Assembly: GCF_002285285.1 (NCBI RefSeq)
Contig: NZ_NSJF01000007.1
Coordinates: 53,417 to 117,416 of the forward strand
Source: Vandammella animalimorsus
Lineage (GTDB): Bacteria; Pseudomonadota; Gammaproteobacteria; Burkholderiales; Burkholderiaceae_C
Length of the DNA stretch: 64,000 nt
Reading direction: 5' to 3'
A model generated the notes under the pieces. That model was given only the letters and a program-made list of their open reading frames with translations. It was not told the origin of the DNA and ran no database searches. Below are positions 46,201 through 54,490 of the stretch, in pieces. The stretch's first letter is position 1. Every line of letters starts with the position of its first letter. A program made the position numbers and the translations under genes.

Positions 46201-46447
46201 TAGAGCGGTTTCGATTTCTCATGAAGACATTTCCTGCAAGTGCTGCCTTCTCTGGTCACACCCGCGCAGGCTGGTGCCCAGCCGCGACGCTGACAGACGG
46301 CGCTGCCGTTGGCCAATCCCCCTCTCGTGCGCAAGGGTGGCGCTGGATGCCCGCCTTCGCGGGCATGACGAGAGCTACCTGCGAGATTGCGATGCAGTCA
46401 GCGGCTCAGGTCTTGGATTTGTCAGCGTTCGAGCAGAACACGCTCTA
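46201..46447. repeat. Segment bounded by TAGAGCG inverted ends, with a REP-like core
   Basis: The segment starts TAGAGCGG and ends with the complement CGCTCTA; the right end read outward-in begins TAGAGCGTGTTCTGC, similar to the family-3 end at 19912. Terminal identity is only about 7 bp on the left, so it is a weaker element. Inside, ATGCCCGC-CTTC-GCGGGCAT at 46347-46366 is the REP-like palindrome often found between genes in proteobacteria. No gene is present in 46162-46503. Confidence 0.6.
46347..46366. repeat. REP-like palindrome (ATGCCCGC ... GCGGGCAT)
   Basis: A perfect 8-bp inverted repeat with a CTTC loop, flanked by TGG and GACG. This consensus is a widespread short intergenic repeat in beta- and gammaproteobacteria. 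It sits inside the 247-bp segment at 46201-46447. Confidence 0.75.
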
Positions 46448-46452
46448 AAACA

Positions 46453-46503
46453 GGCCGCTGCAGTCCTCGCAATGAGGGCTACAGCGGCTTTTTCAGCCCT
46501 TCT
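46453..46503. terminator. Terminator hairpin between the parvulin and gspE genes
   Basis: GCCGCTG at 46454-46460 pairs with CAGCGGC at 46492-46498, with an inner stem (CCTC/GAGG), followed by TTTTTC. It lies between converging genes and would end transcription of the parvulin gene. Confidence 0.7.
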
Positions 46504-48336
46504 TCAACCCTGTTGCGGGGCCGGGGTGGCGAGCAGGATTTCGTCCAGCGTGGTAGTGCCATCGCTGACGCGCTGGGCCCCGCCCAGGCGCAGCGGGCGC
46601 ATGCCTGCGGCCACGGCTTCGCGCCGTAGGGTGGGCAACTTGAGCTGGGCGTGGATTTGCTCGCGCACGCTGTCGTTGACGCTGAGCAGCTCATACAGCC
46701 CCATCCGGCCGCGGTAGCCGCTCATGCGGCATTCGGTACACCCTACGGGGCGGTAGGGGGTGATTTTGTTCTCGCCCAGATTGATTTTCCAGGGCTTGAC
46801 GGCATCGTCCAGCAAGGCTGGGTCGAAATTTTCGTCGGGTTGTTTGCAGTGCTTGCACAACGTGCGCACCAGGCGCTGGGCCAGCACGCCCAGCAGCGTG
46901 GCGTTGATGAGGTAGGCCGGTACGCCCAGCTCCATCAGGCGGGTGATGGCCGATGGCGCGTCGTTGGTGTGCAGCGTGGAGAAGACCAAGTGCCCGGTCA
47001 ACGCCGCCTGGATGGCCATTTCGGCGGTTTCCAGATCGCGGATTTCGCCCACCATGATGATGTCCGGGTCCTGGCGCATCAGTGCTCGCAGACCTTCGGC
47101 AAAGCTGAAGTCGATGTGCGGTTGCACCTGGGTCTGGTTGAAGGCCGGCTCGATCATTTCGATGGGGTCTTCCACAGTGCTGACGTTGACCTCTTCGGTA
47201 GCCACGCGCTTGAGCGTGGAGTACAGCGTCGTGGTTTTGCCTGAGCCGGTTGGGCCAGTGACCAAAATGATGCCGTGGGGCTTTTGCACCAGCTCTTCCC
47301 AGCGCTGGGCATCGTGGCGGGAAAAGCCCAGATCGGCCAGGTTCTTGATGGCGTTGTCGGGGTCGAAGATGCGCATGACCATCTTTTCCCCGAAGGCTGT
47401 GGGCAGCGTCGAGAGGCGCATTTCCACTTCTTCGCCGCGCGGGTTGCGTGTTTTGATGCGCCCGTCCTGCGGCCTGCGCCGCTCCACCACGTCCAGCCGC
47501 CCCAGCAGCTTGACGCGGGCAATCATGGCATTCAACACCCCGATGGGCATCTGGTAGACGGTGTGCAGTACGCCATCGATGCGAAAGCGAATGGCGCCCT
47601 GGTCGCGGCGCGGCTCCAGATGGATGTCGCTGGCGCGCTGATCGAAGGCGTACTGCCACAGCCATTCGACCACGCGCACCACCCCTTGGTCGTTGGCATC
47701 GAGCTGGCGATTGGCCTTTCCCAGCTCCACCAATTGCTCGAAGCTGGCCAGGCTGCTGGTGTTGCTGCCGCTTTTCTGGGCCGAGCTGACGGAGCTGGCC
47801 AGGGCATAGAACTCGCCGATGTAGCGCTTGAGATCCAGCGGGTTGACCATGACCAAGCGCACCTGCCGCCGGGTCTGGCGCTCGATCTCCCGCACCCAAT
47901 CGGTGACGTAAGGCTCGCAGGTGGCGATGACAGTGGTGTCAGGCAACACCTTGATAGGCAGCACGCCATAACGGCTGGCATAGGCGGCGCTCATGATTTC
48001 GGAGATGCGCCCCACGTCGGCCTTGAGCGGGTCGATGCGCAGAAACTCGATGCCGGCGCGCCGCGCGATGAATTCGCTGAGATCGTCCAGATCCAGCGTG
48101 CCGCCGCCTTCAGCGCGCTTGAGGCCAATGGCCGAGAGCCGCACCAATGGGTTTTGCTGGCTTTCCGCCCGCGAAAACCGTGCGATGGTGCGCTGTGCTT
48201 CCTCAGGGGCGATCACGCCATCATGGTGCAGCCACTGCACCACGTGCAGCCAGTCCAGCGGGCCAAAGAAGGTTTTTTGCGGCCTGGCGGGTGGCTCGGT
48301 CGGGGCGTTGTCTCTAGGGTCTGCATGGTTGACCAT
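46504..48336 (-). CDS. gspE: Type II secretion/pilus assembly ATPase, GspE family
   Basis: A 610-residue secretion ATPase. It has an N-terminal GspE domain (about residues 75-190, FIARRAGIEFLRIDPLKADVGRISEIMSAAYASRYGVLPI), Walker A GPTGSGKTTTLYSTL, Asp box VSTVEDPIEMIEPAFNQTQV, Walker B ALMRQDPDIIMVGEIRD, the His box GHLVFSTLHTNDA and the zinc tetracysteine site (CKHC and CTEC), all marks of GspE/PilB. No other gsp or pil gene is adjacent, so it serves a system encoded elsewhere. The extended N-terminus (PQKTFFGPLDWLHVVQWLHHDGVI) is typical of the betaproteobacterial GspE form. Confidence 0.92.
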   Translation of the reverse strand: MVNHADPRDNAPTEPPARPQKTFFGPLDWLHVVQWLHHDGVIAPEEAQRTIARFSRAESQQNPLVRLSAIGLKRAEGGGTLDLDDLSEFIARRAGIEFLRIDPLKADVGRISEIMSAAYASRYGVLPIKVLPDTTVIATCEPYVTDWVREIERQTRRQVRLVMVNPLDLKRYIGEFYALASSVSSAQKSGSNTSSLASFEQLVELGKANRQLDANDQGVVRVVEWLWQYAFDQRASDIHLEPRRDQGAIRFRIDGVLHTVYQMPIGVLNAMIARVKLLGRLDVVERRRPQDGRIKTRNPRGEEVEMRLSTLPTAFGEKMVMRIFDPDNAIKNLADLGFSRHDAQRWEELVQKPHGIILVTGPTGSGKTTTLYSTLKRVATEEVNVSTVEDPIEMIEPAFNQTQVQPHIDFSFAEGLRALMRQDPDIIMVGEIRDLETAEMAIQAALTGHLVFSTLHTNDAPSAITRLMELGVPAYLINATLLGVLAQRLVRTLCKHCKQPDENFDPALLDDAVKPWKINLGENKITPYRPVGCTECRMSGYRGRMGLYELLSVNDSVREQIHAQLKLPTLRREAVAAGMRPLRLGGAQRVSDGTTTLDEILLATPAPQQG

Positions 48337-48386
48337 GGCCTCACTCCGGATGGGTAATGGTTGTTGTTGTCGTCTGGTTTGTGGGC

Positions 48387-49019
48387 TCAGCCGTCGTCAG
48401 GTTGTATGGCTGCGGCGGCGGGCTTACGCGCTGCGGGGGCATCGGGCTTGCTGCCATGGATGCGCCGCATGGCTTGCTCCGTTTGGCCGGCAACCAGTTC
48501 ATCCACTGCCTGCAGCGCGCGTTCGGATGCGGCCTCGATGGCGTCGCGCTCGGCAGCCGGCGGCTTGCGCAGCACCCAATGCACTACCTCGGATTTGACG
48601 CCTGGGTGGCCGATCCCTAAGCGCAGACGCCAAAAGTCCGGGCTGCCCAATTGAGCCTGGATGTCCTTGAGGCCATTGTGGCCGGCATGGCTGCCGCCGC
48701 GTTTGAGCTTTGCCTGGCCGGGCAGCAAATCCAGCTCATCGTGTACGACGAGGATTTCTTGCGGTGCGATTTTGTAGAACCTGGCCAGAGCGGCAACAGC
48801 CTGGCCGGAGCGGTTCATAAAGGTCATGGGCTGGAGCAGCCACACCTGCTGGGCGCCAATGCGAAGTTTGGCGGCGTTGCCGAAAAAGCCTTTTTCGGGC
48901 ACCAGCATGGCACCGCGCTGGCGTGCCAGCGCATCAATCCACCAGAAGCCTGCGTTGTGGCGCGTAGCGTCGTACTCTGGCCCGGGGTTGCCCAGGCCGA
49001 CCAAAAGTTTCAACGTCAT
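48387..49019 (-). CDS. pth: Peptidyl-tRNA hydrolase
   Basis: Pth recycles tRNA from prematurely released peptidyl-tRNA. The 210-residue sequence begins [23 protein letters not shown], with catalytic His21, then [49 protein letters not shown] and [12 protein letters not shown]. All expected sites are visible. The C-terminus has an Ala-rich tail of about 20 residues. It lies 50 bp upstream of gspE in the same direction. Confidence 0.97.
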   Translation of the reverse strand: MTLKLLVGLGNPGPEYDATRHNAGFWWIDALARQRGAMLVPEKGFFGNAAKLRIGAQQVWLLQPMTFMNRSGQAVAALARFYKIAPQEILVVHDELDLLPGQAKLKRGGSHAGHNGLKDIQAQLGSPDFWRLRLGIGHPGVKSEVVHWVLRKPPAAERDAIEAASERALQAVDELVAGQTEQAMRRIHGSKPDAPAARKPAAAAIQPDDG

Positions 49020-49093
49020 GGCAGCAGATTATCCGTGTGTTTGCGGCCGCGCCCGGGCTGGGCGCTGGCGAGCGCAGAAGCCAACTGCGCCGC

Positions 49094-50476
49094 TCATTGG
49101 CTCGCAGGCCAGGCCTGGCGATGCACAGCCTCGACGGCTTCGCGGTCGGGCGGGAAGTCCATGGCAGCCAGGTTACGCTGCAACGCCTGCTGGGCGTGGC
49201 TGCGGGCCAGGGCCTGCATTTCAGGGCCGCCGAAGGCATAGAGGCTGATGAGCATTTTCTGCAGGCGGATGCCTACCTCGCGTTGTGCGGCGCCATCACG
49301 CCCTACAGAGGGGAAGAAGTCATCGAACACGTCTTCCAGGGCAACGGCGGGGACTTTGACGTTGGGGTAGCGCACCTCGTGCTCGCCTGTTGGGCTGGAT
49401 GGGGCTGTGGCAGGCTGGGCCGGGGTTTCCAGCTGCGCCCACAGTTCGAAGATGCGCAGGCTGCGGTTGATAACGTCGATGGCGGTGCCGCAGTCGTTGA
49501 CGGCGGCCGACAAGGCTTTGGAGGCCACCTCCGCCATCGCCACCAGACCAAAGCGCGGGTCGCTGTCGAAGGTGCGGCTGGGCGCGATGGTGAAGGCATC
49601 GCGCAGCCGGGCCAGAAAATCCTGCGTGGCTTGCTCAGCTTGTTCATCTTCCAGCACGGGCAGGCCGACGACGCTGCACAGCGGTGTGGAGCCGGGGGCG
49701 ACAAATTGCCCTGGCAACACCATCACATAAATCTGCGCAGCGGCAGTCTTGGGCTGCCCGGCGTGCTCAATTGGGGCGCTGCTTTGCTTGGTGTAATCGA
49801 GCAGCAGCTCTTGCAGCATGGCTACGTCGATCCATTGCACATGGCCGGCTTTGGGCGCGTGCAGGGCAATGGCGCTGGTGGGCAGGGGATCGGCCCGCCG
49901 CTGCCAGGGCGTGCCGCCGCGGTATGGGTCGCGCAGATAGCTGCGCACTTCGTCGCAGGCTATTTCTTCCAGCCGGGCGATGGTGTGACCCATGCGCCCG
50001 AGGGTGGAGAGGTAGTTGATCCAATGCAGCAAGGTCGCGACGATGAGCACGATCATGCCGATGGTGACCAGGAACAACAGCACCCGACCTTCCTCGCGGT
50101 ACAGGCCTGTTCTCAGCGTGATGATGCCCACGATGCTGAACAAAAAGGCGCCCAGAAAGGTCGAGAGCGCATTGTTGGCGGCTGTGTCGTTGATGAGCAG
50201 CTCGGTCGCGCGCGGCGTGGCGGCGCTGCTGGCCGAGGCATAAGCCGAAACCAGGATGTTCAACGAGAAGGTGGTCACGGCCAGCATGCTGGCGGCCATG
50301 ATTTGCAGGATGCTGTCCACCGCGCCTTCGCCCAGCACGCCGGTCCACTCCTTGGGGATCCAGTGCTGGAACCAGGCGGCAAACAGCGCCGTGACGATGC
50401 CCAGCAGCGAAAACAACGTGGTGCGAAACCACATGCCGCGCATGATGCGTTTGAGAGACCAAAGCCATCTGGTCAT
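49094..50476 (-). CDS. DUF2254 membrane protein
   Basis: A 460-residue protein with four hydrophobic helices in the first 140 residues (FSLLGIVTALFAAWF, ASMLAVTTFSLNILVSAYASASSAATPRATELL, FLGAFLFSIVGIITL, VLLFLVTIGMIVLIVATLL) and a large soluble domain after them, as in DUF2254. The conserved SAYASASSAATPRA and NDCGTAIDVINRSLRI segments are present. Its ATG overlaps the nsrR stop by 4 bp, so it is the second gene of an nsrR operon, which hints at a link with nitric-oxide or envelope stress. Function unknown. Confidence 0.88.
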   Translation of the reverse strand: MTRWLWSLKRIMRGMWFRTTLFSLLGIVTALFAAWFQHWIPKEWTGVLGEGAVDSILQIMAASMLAVTTFSLNILVSAYASASSAATPRATELLINDTAANNALSTFLGAFLFSIVGIITLRTGLYREEGRVLLFLVTIGMIVLIVATLLHWINYLSTLGRMGHTIARLEEIACDEVRSYLRDPYRGGTPWQRRADPLPTSAIALHAPKAGHVQWIDVAMLQELLLDYTKQSSAPIEHAGQPKTAAAQIYVMVLPGQFVAPGSTPLCSVVGLPVLEDEQAEQATQDFLARLRDAFTIAPSRTFDSDPRFGLVAMAEVASKALSAAVNDCGTAIDVINRSLRIFELWAQLETPAQPATAPSSPTGEHEVRYPNVKVPAVALEDVFDDFFPSVGRDGAAQREVGIRLQKMLISLYAFGGPEMQALARSHAQQALQRNLAAMDFPPDREAVEAVHRQAWPASQ

Positions 50477-51069
50477 GGTGTGTGTTCTCCATTGGGCGCT
50501 TGCCCAGTGTCCGATTTTTGGAGCTGTCGCCTTGACGGCGCGGGTGTTGGTGCGGGGCCAATTGGCTTGCCTTGCTGGCGAGCATGGTCGCCAGCGGCCA
50601 CTGGCGCAGCGGGCCGAAGCCTGTTGATCGATATGGGCTGCGTGCTGTTGGCTTTGGCAGGCACGGCAGCCCCGAGCAAATCGGCCAAGGTGTGGCCGTC
50701 AAGCTCAGCCATGAATGCCTGCAAGGCCGAATGCAAAACGCCTTGCAGTCGGCAGCTGCCAGTGAGCAAGCAGCGATTGTCTTCGCTTTGCGGCCCGAAG
50801 CAGGCCACCAGGTTCAAGTCGTCCTCCATGGCGCGCACGATCTGGCCGACCGTGGCCTGCAATGCGGCCGGCGCAAGCCGAATGCCCCCGCCTTTGCCGC
50901 GCAGCGTGTCGACGAAACCCAGGCGCCCCAGTGCATGAACAACTTTGATGAGGTGGTGCTCCGAGATGGCATGGGCTTGGGCGATTTGCGCGATGGACAC
51001 AAGCGACTGCTGCTGCCCAAGAAACAGCAGCGTGCGCAATGCATAGTCGGTCTTGAGTGTCAGTCTCAT
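50473..51069 (-). CDS. nsrR: NsrR-type nitric oxide-sensing Rrf2 regulator
   Basis: The first about 140 residues match NsrR: MRLTLKTDYALRTLLFLG, a winged helix (LVSIAQIAQAHAISEHHLIKVVHALGRLGFVDTLRGKGGGIRLA), and the cluster cysteines arranged C-x9-C-x5-C (VACFGPQSEDNRCLLTGSC) followed by LQGVLHSALQAFMAELDGHTLADLL. NsrR represses nitric-oxide defence genes until its iron-sulfur cluster reacts with NO. A 55-residue Pro/Ala/Gln-rich tail is unusual. It is divergent from a PAS/reductase/globin operon with a candidate operator between them. Confidence 0.9.
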   Translation of the reverse strand: MRLTLKTDYALRTLLFLGQQQSLVSIAQIAQAHAISEHHLIKVVHALGRLGFVDTLRGKGGGIRLAPAALQATVGQIVRAMEDDLNLVACFGPQSEDNRCLLTGSCRLQGVLHSALQAFMAELDGHTLADLLGAAVPAKANSTQPISINRLRPAAPVAAGDHARQQGKPIGPAPTPAPSRRQLQKSDTGQAPNGEHTP

Positions 51070-51197
51070 CGTGTGCGCTCCAGCGCCCTTGGAGCAGGTT
51101 CTTGAACCTGAGGCCTGGGCCCAGTTGGCGTCTCAGCCAGATGCGAATCATACGAGCAGGCCGGGCGCATCGCGCGCGGCAGCGGGTCAGATTGGCC

Positions 51198-51242
51198 GCC
51201 GCAGTCAAAAGGTGCATATAGAATGCACCTTTTGACTGCGGC
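51198..51242. promoter_or_regulatory. Perfect 20-bp inverted repeat, candidate NsrR operator
   Basis: Two exact 20-bp arms (GCCGCAGTCAAAAGGTGCAT and its complement) flank the 5-base centre ATAGA. The inner 9-5-9 part, AAGGTGCAT-N5-ATGCACCTT, has the spacing of the known NsrR consensus (AAGATGCAT-N5-ATGCATCTT). A -10-like TAGAAT overlaps the centre at 51219-51224, so bound protein would block transcription of the PAS operon (ATG 104 bp downstream). As RNA it would also fold into a very stable hairpin. The remainder of the 277-bp region (51070-51346) holds no gene. Confidence 0.72.
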
Positions 51243-51346
51243 AGGCATGTGCTGCGCAGCCTGCGGCCCCGGTGGCGTGGGCAGAGCGGGCCAGCGCATG
51301 CGGCTGCGGTTAGATGTTTTCAACCACTCTGAAAGAGGAAAGCACC

Positions 51347-51772
51347 ATGAGCAACACCCTGGATTCCGCACAACTGCTGGCCGCACTGGAAAACGTGGCC
51401 GTGATCTCCACGACCGATCTGCAGGGCAACATCACCTATGCCAACGATTTGTTCTGCAAGCTCACCGGCTATGCCCGCGAAGAGCTGCTGGGCCAGCCGC
51501 ACAGCATCGTGCGCCACCCGGCCGTGCCCAAGGAGACCTACAAGGAAATGTGGGACACCATCAAGGCCGGCAACATCTGGACGGGCATCATCCCCAACGT
51601 GGGCAAGGGCGGTGGCGTGTATGTGGTGGACACCACAGTGCAGCCGCTGCGCGATGCACAGGGCAATATCAACGCCTACATCAGCATTCGCCGCGTCATC
51701 AATGATTTGATGGACAACTTCGAGGCTGTGGAATTCTCCAAAGAGCAATTCGACGAGTACTACGCCAAGTAA
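51347..51772 (+). CDS. Stand-alone Aer-like PAS domain protein
   Basis: A 141-residue protein that is essentially one PAS domain (residues about 12-120). The sequence TYANDLFCKLTGYAREELLGQPHSIVRHPAVPKETYKEMW and GNIWTGIIPNVGKGGGVYVVDTTVQPLRDAQG closely follows the FAD-binding PAS of the aerotaxis receptor Aer, but no HAMP, kinase or output domain follows. AAAGAGG lies upstream of the ATG. It is the first gene of a three-gene operon (14 bp to the reductase). A redox- or NO-responsive flavin sensor, or a flavin electron carrier, are both possible. Confidence 0.85.
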   Translation: MSNTLDSAQLLAALENVAVISTTDLQGNITYANDLFCKLTGYAREELLGQPHSIVRHPAVPKETYKEMWDTIKAGNIWTGIIPNVGKGGGVYVVDTTVQPLRDAQGNINAYISIRRVINDLMDNFEAVEFSKEQFDEYYAK

Positions 51773-51786
51773 TAGCGAGCCCTTGC

Positions 51787-53352
51787 ATGCATGCCATTGC
51801 CCAACGTGTGGTGATTGCCTATGGCTCTGAGTCGGGCAACGCCAAGGCCTTGGCCGAAGGGCTGGCCGCCGCGCCCTGCGTGGCGGCCCTGCAGCCCCAG
51901 GTCATGCCGCTCAACGCCGTGGACCTGCAAGCCTCTTGGGGCGACGAGGCTCTGCTGTTGATCATCTCCAGCTCGTTTGGCGACGGCGAGCCACCGGGCA
52001 ATGCCGAGGGCTTTCTGGCGCAGTTGCGCCAAAGCGGCGCGCTGGCACAGCTGCGCTATGCCATCTTCGGCCTGGGCGATACGGCCTATCCGAATTTCTG
52101 TGGCTTTACCAAGCAGCTCGATGCGCTGCTGCAAGAGCGCGGCGCGCAGGCCATCATCAACCGCGTGGATGCCGACATCGGCTATGCAGACTTCTTCGCG
52201 CGCTGGCAGTCGGTGCTTGAGCAAGTGCTGCAGGGCGACGCCCAGGCCGGCCTGGCATTGTCGCTGCGCGTGATTGCTTATGGCGAGAACGATGCTTATG
52301 CCGCGGCCATCCTGGAGCGCCGCCAGCTCAACCATGCCGGGCCGGATGCCGAGCCCGGCGCCTACCACATCCGCCTGGCCTGCGAGGGCAGCGGCATGCG
52401 CTGGCGTGCCGGCGATACCTTGCACGTGCTGGCGCAAAACGATCCACAACTGCTGGCGCAACTGGCCCAGTGGTACGGCGCGCCCGAGGCCGCCGAGCTG
52501 CTGCGCGACAAGGAGCTGCGCCAAATCAGCAAGGGCGTGCTGCGCGAGCTGGCTCGCCTGGGCGGCAGCGATGCGCTCAAAGGCTTGCTCAAGTTCAGCC
52601 AGCGCCAGCAGCTGGAGCAATACCTCTGGGGCGCCGATGTGCTCGATGTGCTGCAGGACTTTTGCACGCCCGAGAAGGTGCCGCTGGCGGAGCTGGCGCA
52701 GCTGCTGTCGCCGCGCCTGCCCAGGGCGTACTCCATCGCCTCGCACGGCCAGGCCGGGCACATCGACCTGTGTATCCGCCACGTCCGTTATGAGCGCCAG
52801 GGCCGCCAGCGCGAGGGCATGGCCACGCACTGGCTGCTGACGCAGGGTGGCCCAGTACAGGTTTATTGCCGCGCCAACCCCGGCTTTCACCTGGCCGGTG
52901 ATGCCGCAGCGCCGCTGATTCTGATCGGCACCGGCACCGGCATTGCGCCGCTGATGGGCTTGCTGCGCGAGCTGCAGGCCAGTGGTCAACCGCGCCAGAC
53001 TTGCCTGTTCTTTGGCGAAAAGCGCCAGGCGCAGGACTTCCTCTACCGCGAGGAACTTGAGAGCCTGCAGGCCGAAGGCGTGCTGCATAAGCTGGTGACG
53101 GCTTTTTCACGCGATGGGGCGGAAAAATACTACGTGCAGCACGCCTTGCAGGAGCACGCCGTCACATTGCGCGATTGGATTGCGCAGGGCGCGCACGTGT
53201 ACGTCTGCGGCAACAAGCAGCACCTGGAGCGCGCCATCGGGGCCGCTTTCGATGCGTTGCTGGCCGATACGCAGCAAGGCGCGGCGGACCCCGATGAAAC
53301 CCCTTGGCAGCGTCTGGGGCGCGAGGGGCGGGTGCACCTGGAGCTGTATTGA
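51787..53352 (+). CDS. Diflavin NADPH reductase (CysJ/P450-reductase type)
   Basis: A 521-residue reductase: flavodoxin domain with FMN motifs (AYGSESGNAKALAEGLA near residue 11, SSSFGDGEPPGNA, FGLGDTAYPNFCGFTKQLD), a connecting FAD domain (RAYSIAS), the NADP site (LIGTGTGIAPLMGLLREL, FFGEKRQAQDFLYREEL, VYVCGNKQHLERAI) and a C-terminal aromatic residue (HLELY). It moves electrons from NADPH through FAD and FMN to a partner. The partner is probably the globin encoded 12 bp downstream; sulfite reductase is the alternative, but no cysI or other sulfur gene is near. Confidence 0.9.
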   Translation: MHAIAQRVVIAYGSESGNAKALAEGLAAAPCVAALQPQVMPLNAVDLQASWGDEALLLIISSSFGDGEPPGNAEGFLAQLRQSGALAQLRYAIFGLGDTAYPNFCGFTKQLDALLQERGAQAIINRVDADIGYADFFARWQSVLEQVLQGDAQAGLALSLRVIAYGENDAYAAAILERRQLNHAGPDAEPGAYHIRLACEGSGMRWRAGDTLHVLAQNDPQLLAQLAQWYGAPEAAELLRDKELRQISKGVLRELARLGGSDALKGLLKFSQRQQLEQYLWGADVLDVLQDFCTPEKVPLAELAQLLSPRLPRAYSIASHGQAGHIDLCIRHVRYERQGRQREGMATHWLLTQGGPVQVYCRANPGFHLAGDAAAPLILIGTGTGIAPLMGLLRELQASGQPRQTCLFFGEKRQAQDFLYREELESLQAEGVLHKLVTAFSRDGAEKYYVQHALQEHAVTLRDWIAQGAHVYVCGNKQHLERAIGAAFDALLADTQQGAADPDETPWQRLGREGRVHLELY

Positions 53353-53364
53353 GCAAGCCCGGCC

Positions 53365-53787
53365 ATGACCATGTGCGCAGAACCGATTTGCACTGAAGAG
53401 GAAATCACTGCGCTGGTGCAGCGCTTTTACGCGCGCGTGCGCCAGGATGCGCGGCTCGGGCCGATCTTTGAGGCGCACATCGACGATTGGGACGAGCATC
53501 TGTCCAAGCTGATGGACTTTTGGTCCAGCATCCTGTTGCGCAGCGGGCGCTTTTCCGGGGCTCCCATGCCCAAGCACGCCGCCCTGCCGGGCTTGACGCA
53601 GGAACTGTTCAGGCACTGGCTGGAGCTGTTTGCGCAAACCCTGGACGAGCAGCCCAACGAGCGCTTGGCCGAGCAGGCCCTGGCAGCGGCGCGGCGCATT
53701 GCGCAAAGCCTGTGGATGGGCTATCAGGCCAGCGGCGATCTGCGCTCTGCGGCCCTGCCTGCGGTGAAGGCGTTCAAATCTTCATGA
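53365..53787 (+). CDS. Group III truncated haemoglobin
   Basis: A 140-residue globin of the TrHb3/Ctb family: [40 protein letters not shown], then [29 protein letters not shown] with the proximal His at 71 and the conserved Trp at 85. It lacks a reductase domain of its own. As the last gene of the PAS-reductase operon next to nsrR, it fits NO dioxygenation or reduction, with the diflavin protein re-reducing the haem. It ends 14 bp inside the converging orn gene. In Campylobacter the related Ctb is NO-induced. Confidence 0.9.
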   Translation: MTMCAEPICTEEEITALVQRFYARVRQDARLGPIFEAHIDDWDEHLSKLMDFWSSILLRSGRFSGAPMPKHAALPGLTQELFRHWLELFAQTLDEQPNERLAEQALAAARRIAQSLWMGYQASGDLRSAALPAVKAFKSS

Positions 53788-54406
53788 CCTGCTCGCGGTA
53801 GAACTGCAGCTCGTCGATGGATTCGTGCACATCGGCCAGGGCCGTGTGCTTTTGCGCTTTCTTGAACTGGTTGGCAATGCCCGGTTGCCAGCGTCGGGTC
53901 AATTCCTTGAGGGTGCTGACATCGACATTGCGGTAGTGGAAGAAGGCCTCCAGCTTGGGCATGTATTTGACGAGAAAACGCCGATCCTGCCCGATGGTGT
54001 TGCCGCACATGGGCGATTTGCCCTTGGCCACATAGCGGCGAAGGAACTGCAGCAGCTGCGCCTCGGCCTGGGCCTCGTCGATGGTGGATGCGCGCACTTT
54101 GTCCGTCAGACCGCTGCGCCCGTGCGTGCCCTTGTTCCAGGCGTCCATGCCATTGAGCACGTCATCGCTTTGGTGGATGACCAGCACAGGTCCTTCGATG
54201 CGCGGCTGCAGCTGCGGGCCGGTGACGATCACGGCAATTTCCAACAGGCGGTCGGTTTCCGGGTTCAGGCCGCTCATCTCACAGTCCAGCCAGATCAGGT
54301 TGTCGTCACTTTTGGCGAGCATGGGCGCTGTTGTGGAGTCGGTGGCCGTGGCGCAGGGGGTGGCTGATGGGGCCGGGGTAGGAGCAGGGGGCTGGCGGGT
54401 ATTCAT
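53774..54406 (-). CDS. orn: Oligoribonuclease
   Basis: A DEDDh 3'-5' exoribonuclease that finishes off short RNAs and pGpG. Motifs are [27 protein letters not shown] (DxE), [42 protein letters not shown] (Asp) and [27 protein letters not shown] (His/Asp). The start is uncertain: ATG at 54406 or 54415 gives an unconserved Pro/Thr-rich leader, while ATG at 54322 ([12 protein letters not shown]) gives the usual about 182-residue length. The gene end overlaps the globin gene on the other strand by 14 bp. Confidence 0.93.
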   Translation of the reverse strand: MNTRQPPAPTPAPSATPCATATDSTTAPMLAKSDDNLIWLDCEMSGLNPETDRLLEIAVIVTGPQLQPRIEGPVLVIHQSDDVLNGMDAWNKGTHGRSGLTDKVRASTIDEAQAEAQLLQFLRRYVAKGKSPMCGNTIGQDRRFLVKYMPKLEAFFHYRNVDVSTLKELTRRWQPGIANQFKKAQKHTALADVHESIDELQFYREQVMKI

Positions 54407-54490
54407 GGAGGGCATTGTGGGGCATGGTGACGCCGTTGGGCGCGAGCGCAAGGGCCTGGGGGGCGCTGATGCGGACAAAGGCGCTGATGC

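Noticed and set aside
51787..53352. Sulfite reductase flavoprotein (cysJ) as the name of the diflavin gene
   Set aside because: Domain order agrees, but no cysI, cysH or other sulfur gene is adjacent and a globin gene follows directly; a neutral name was used.
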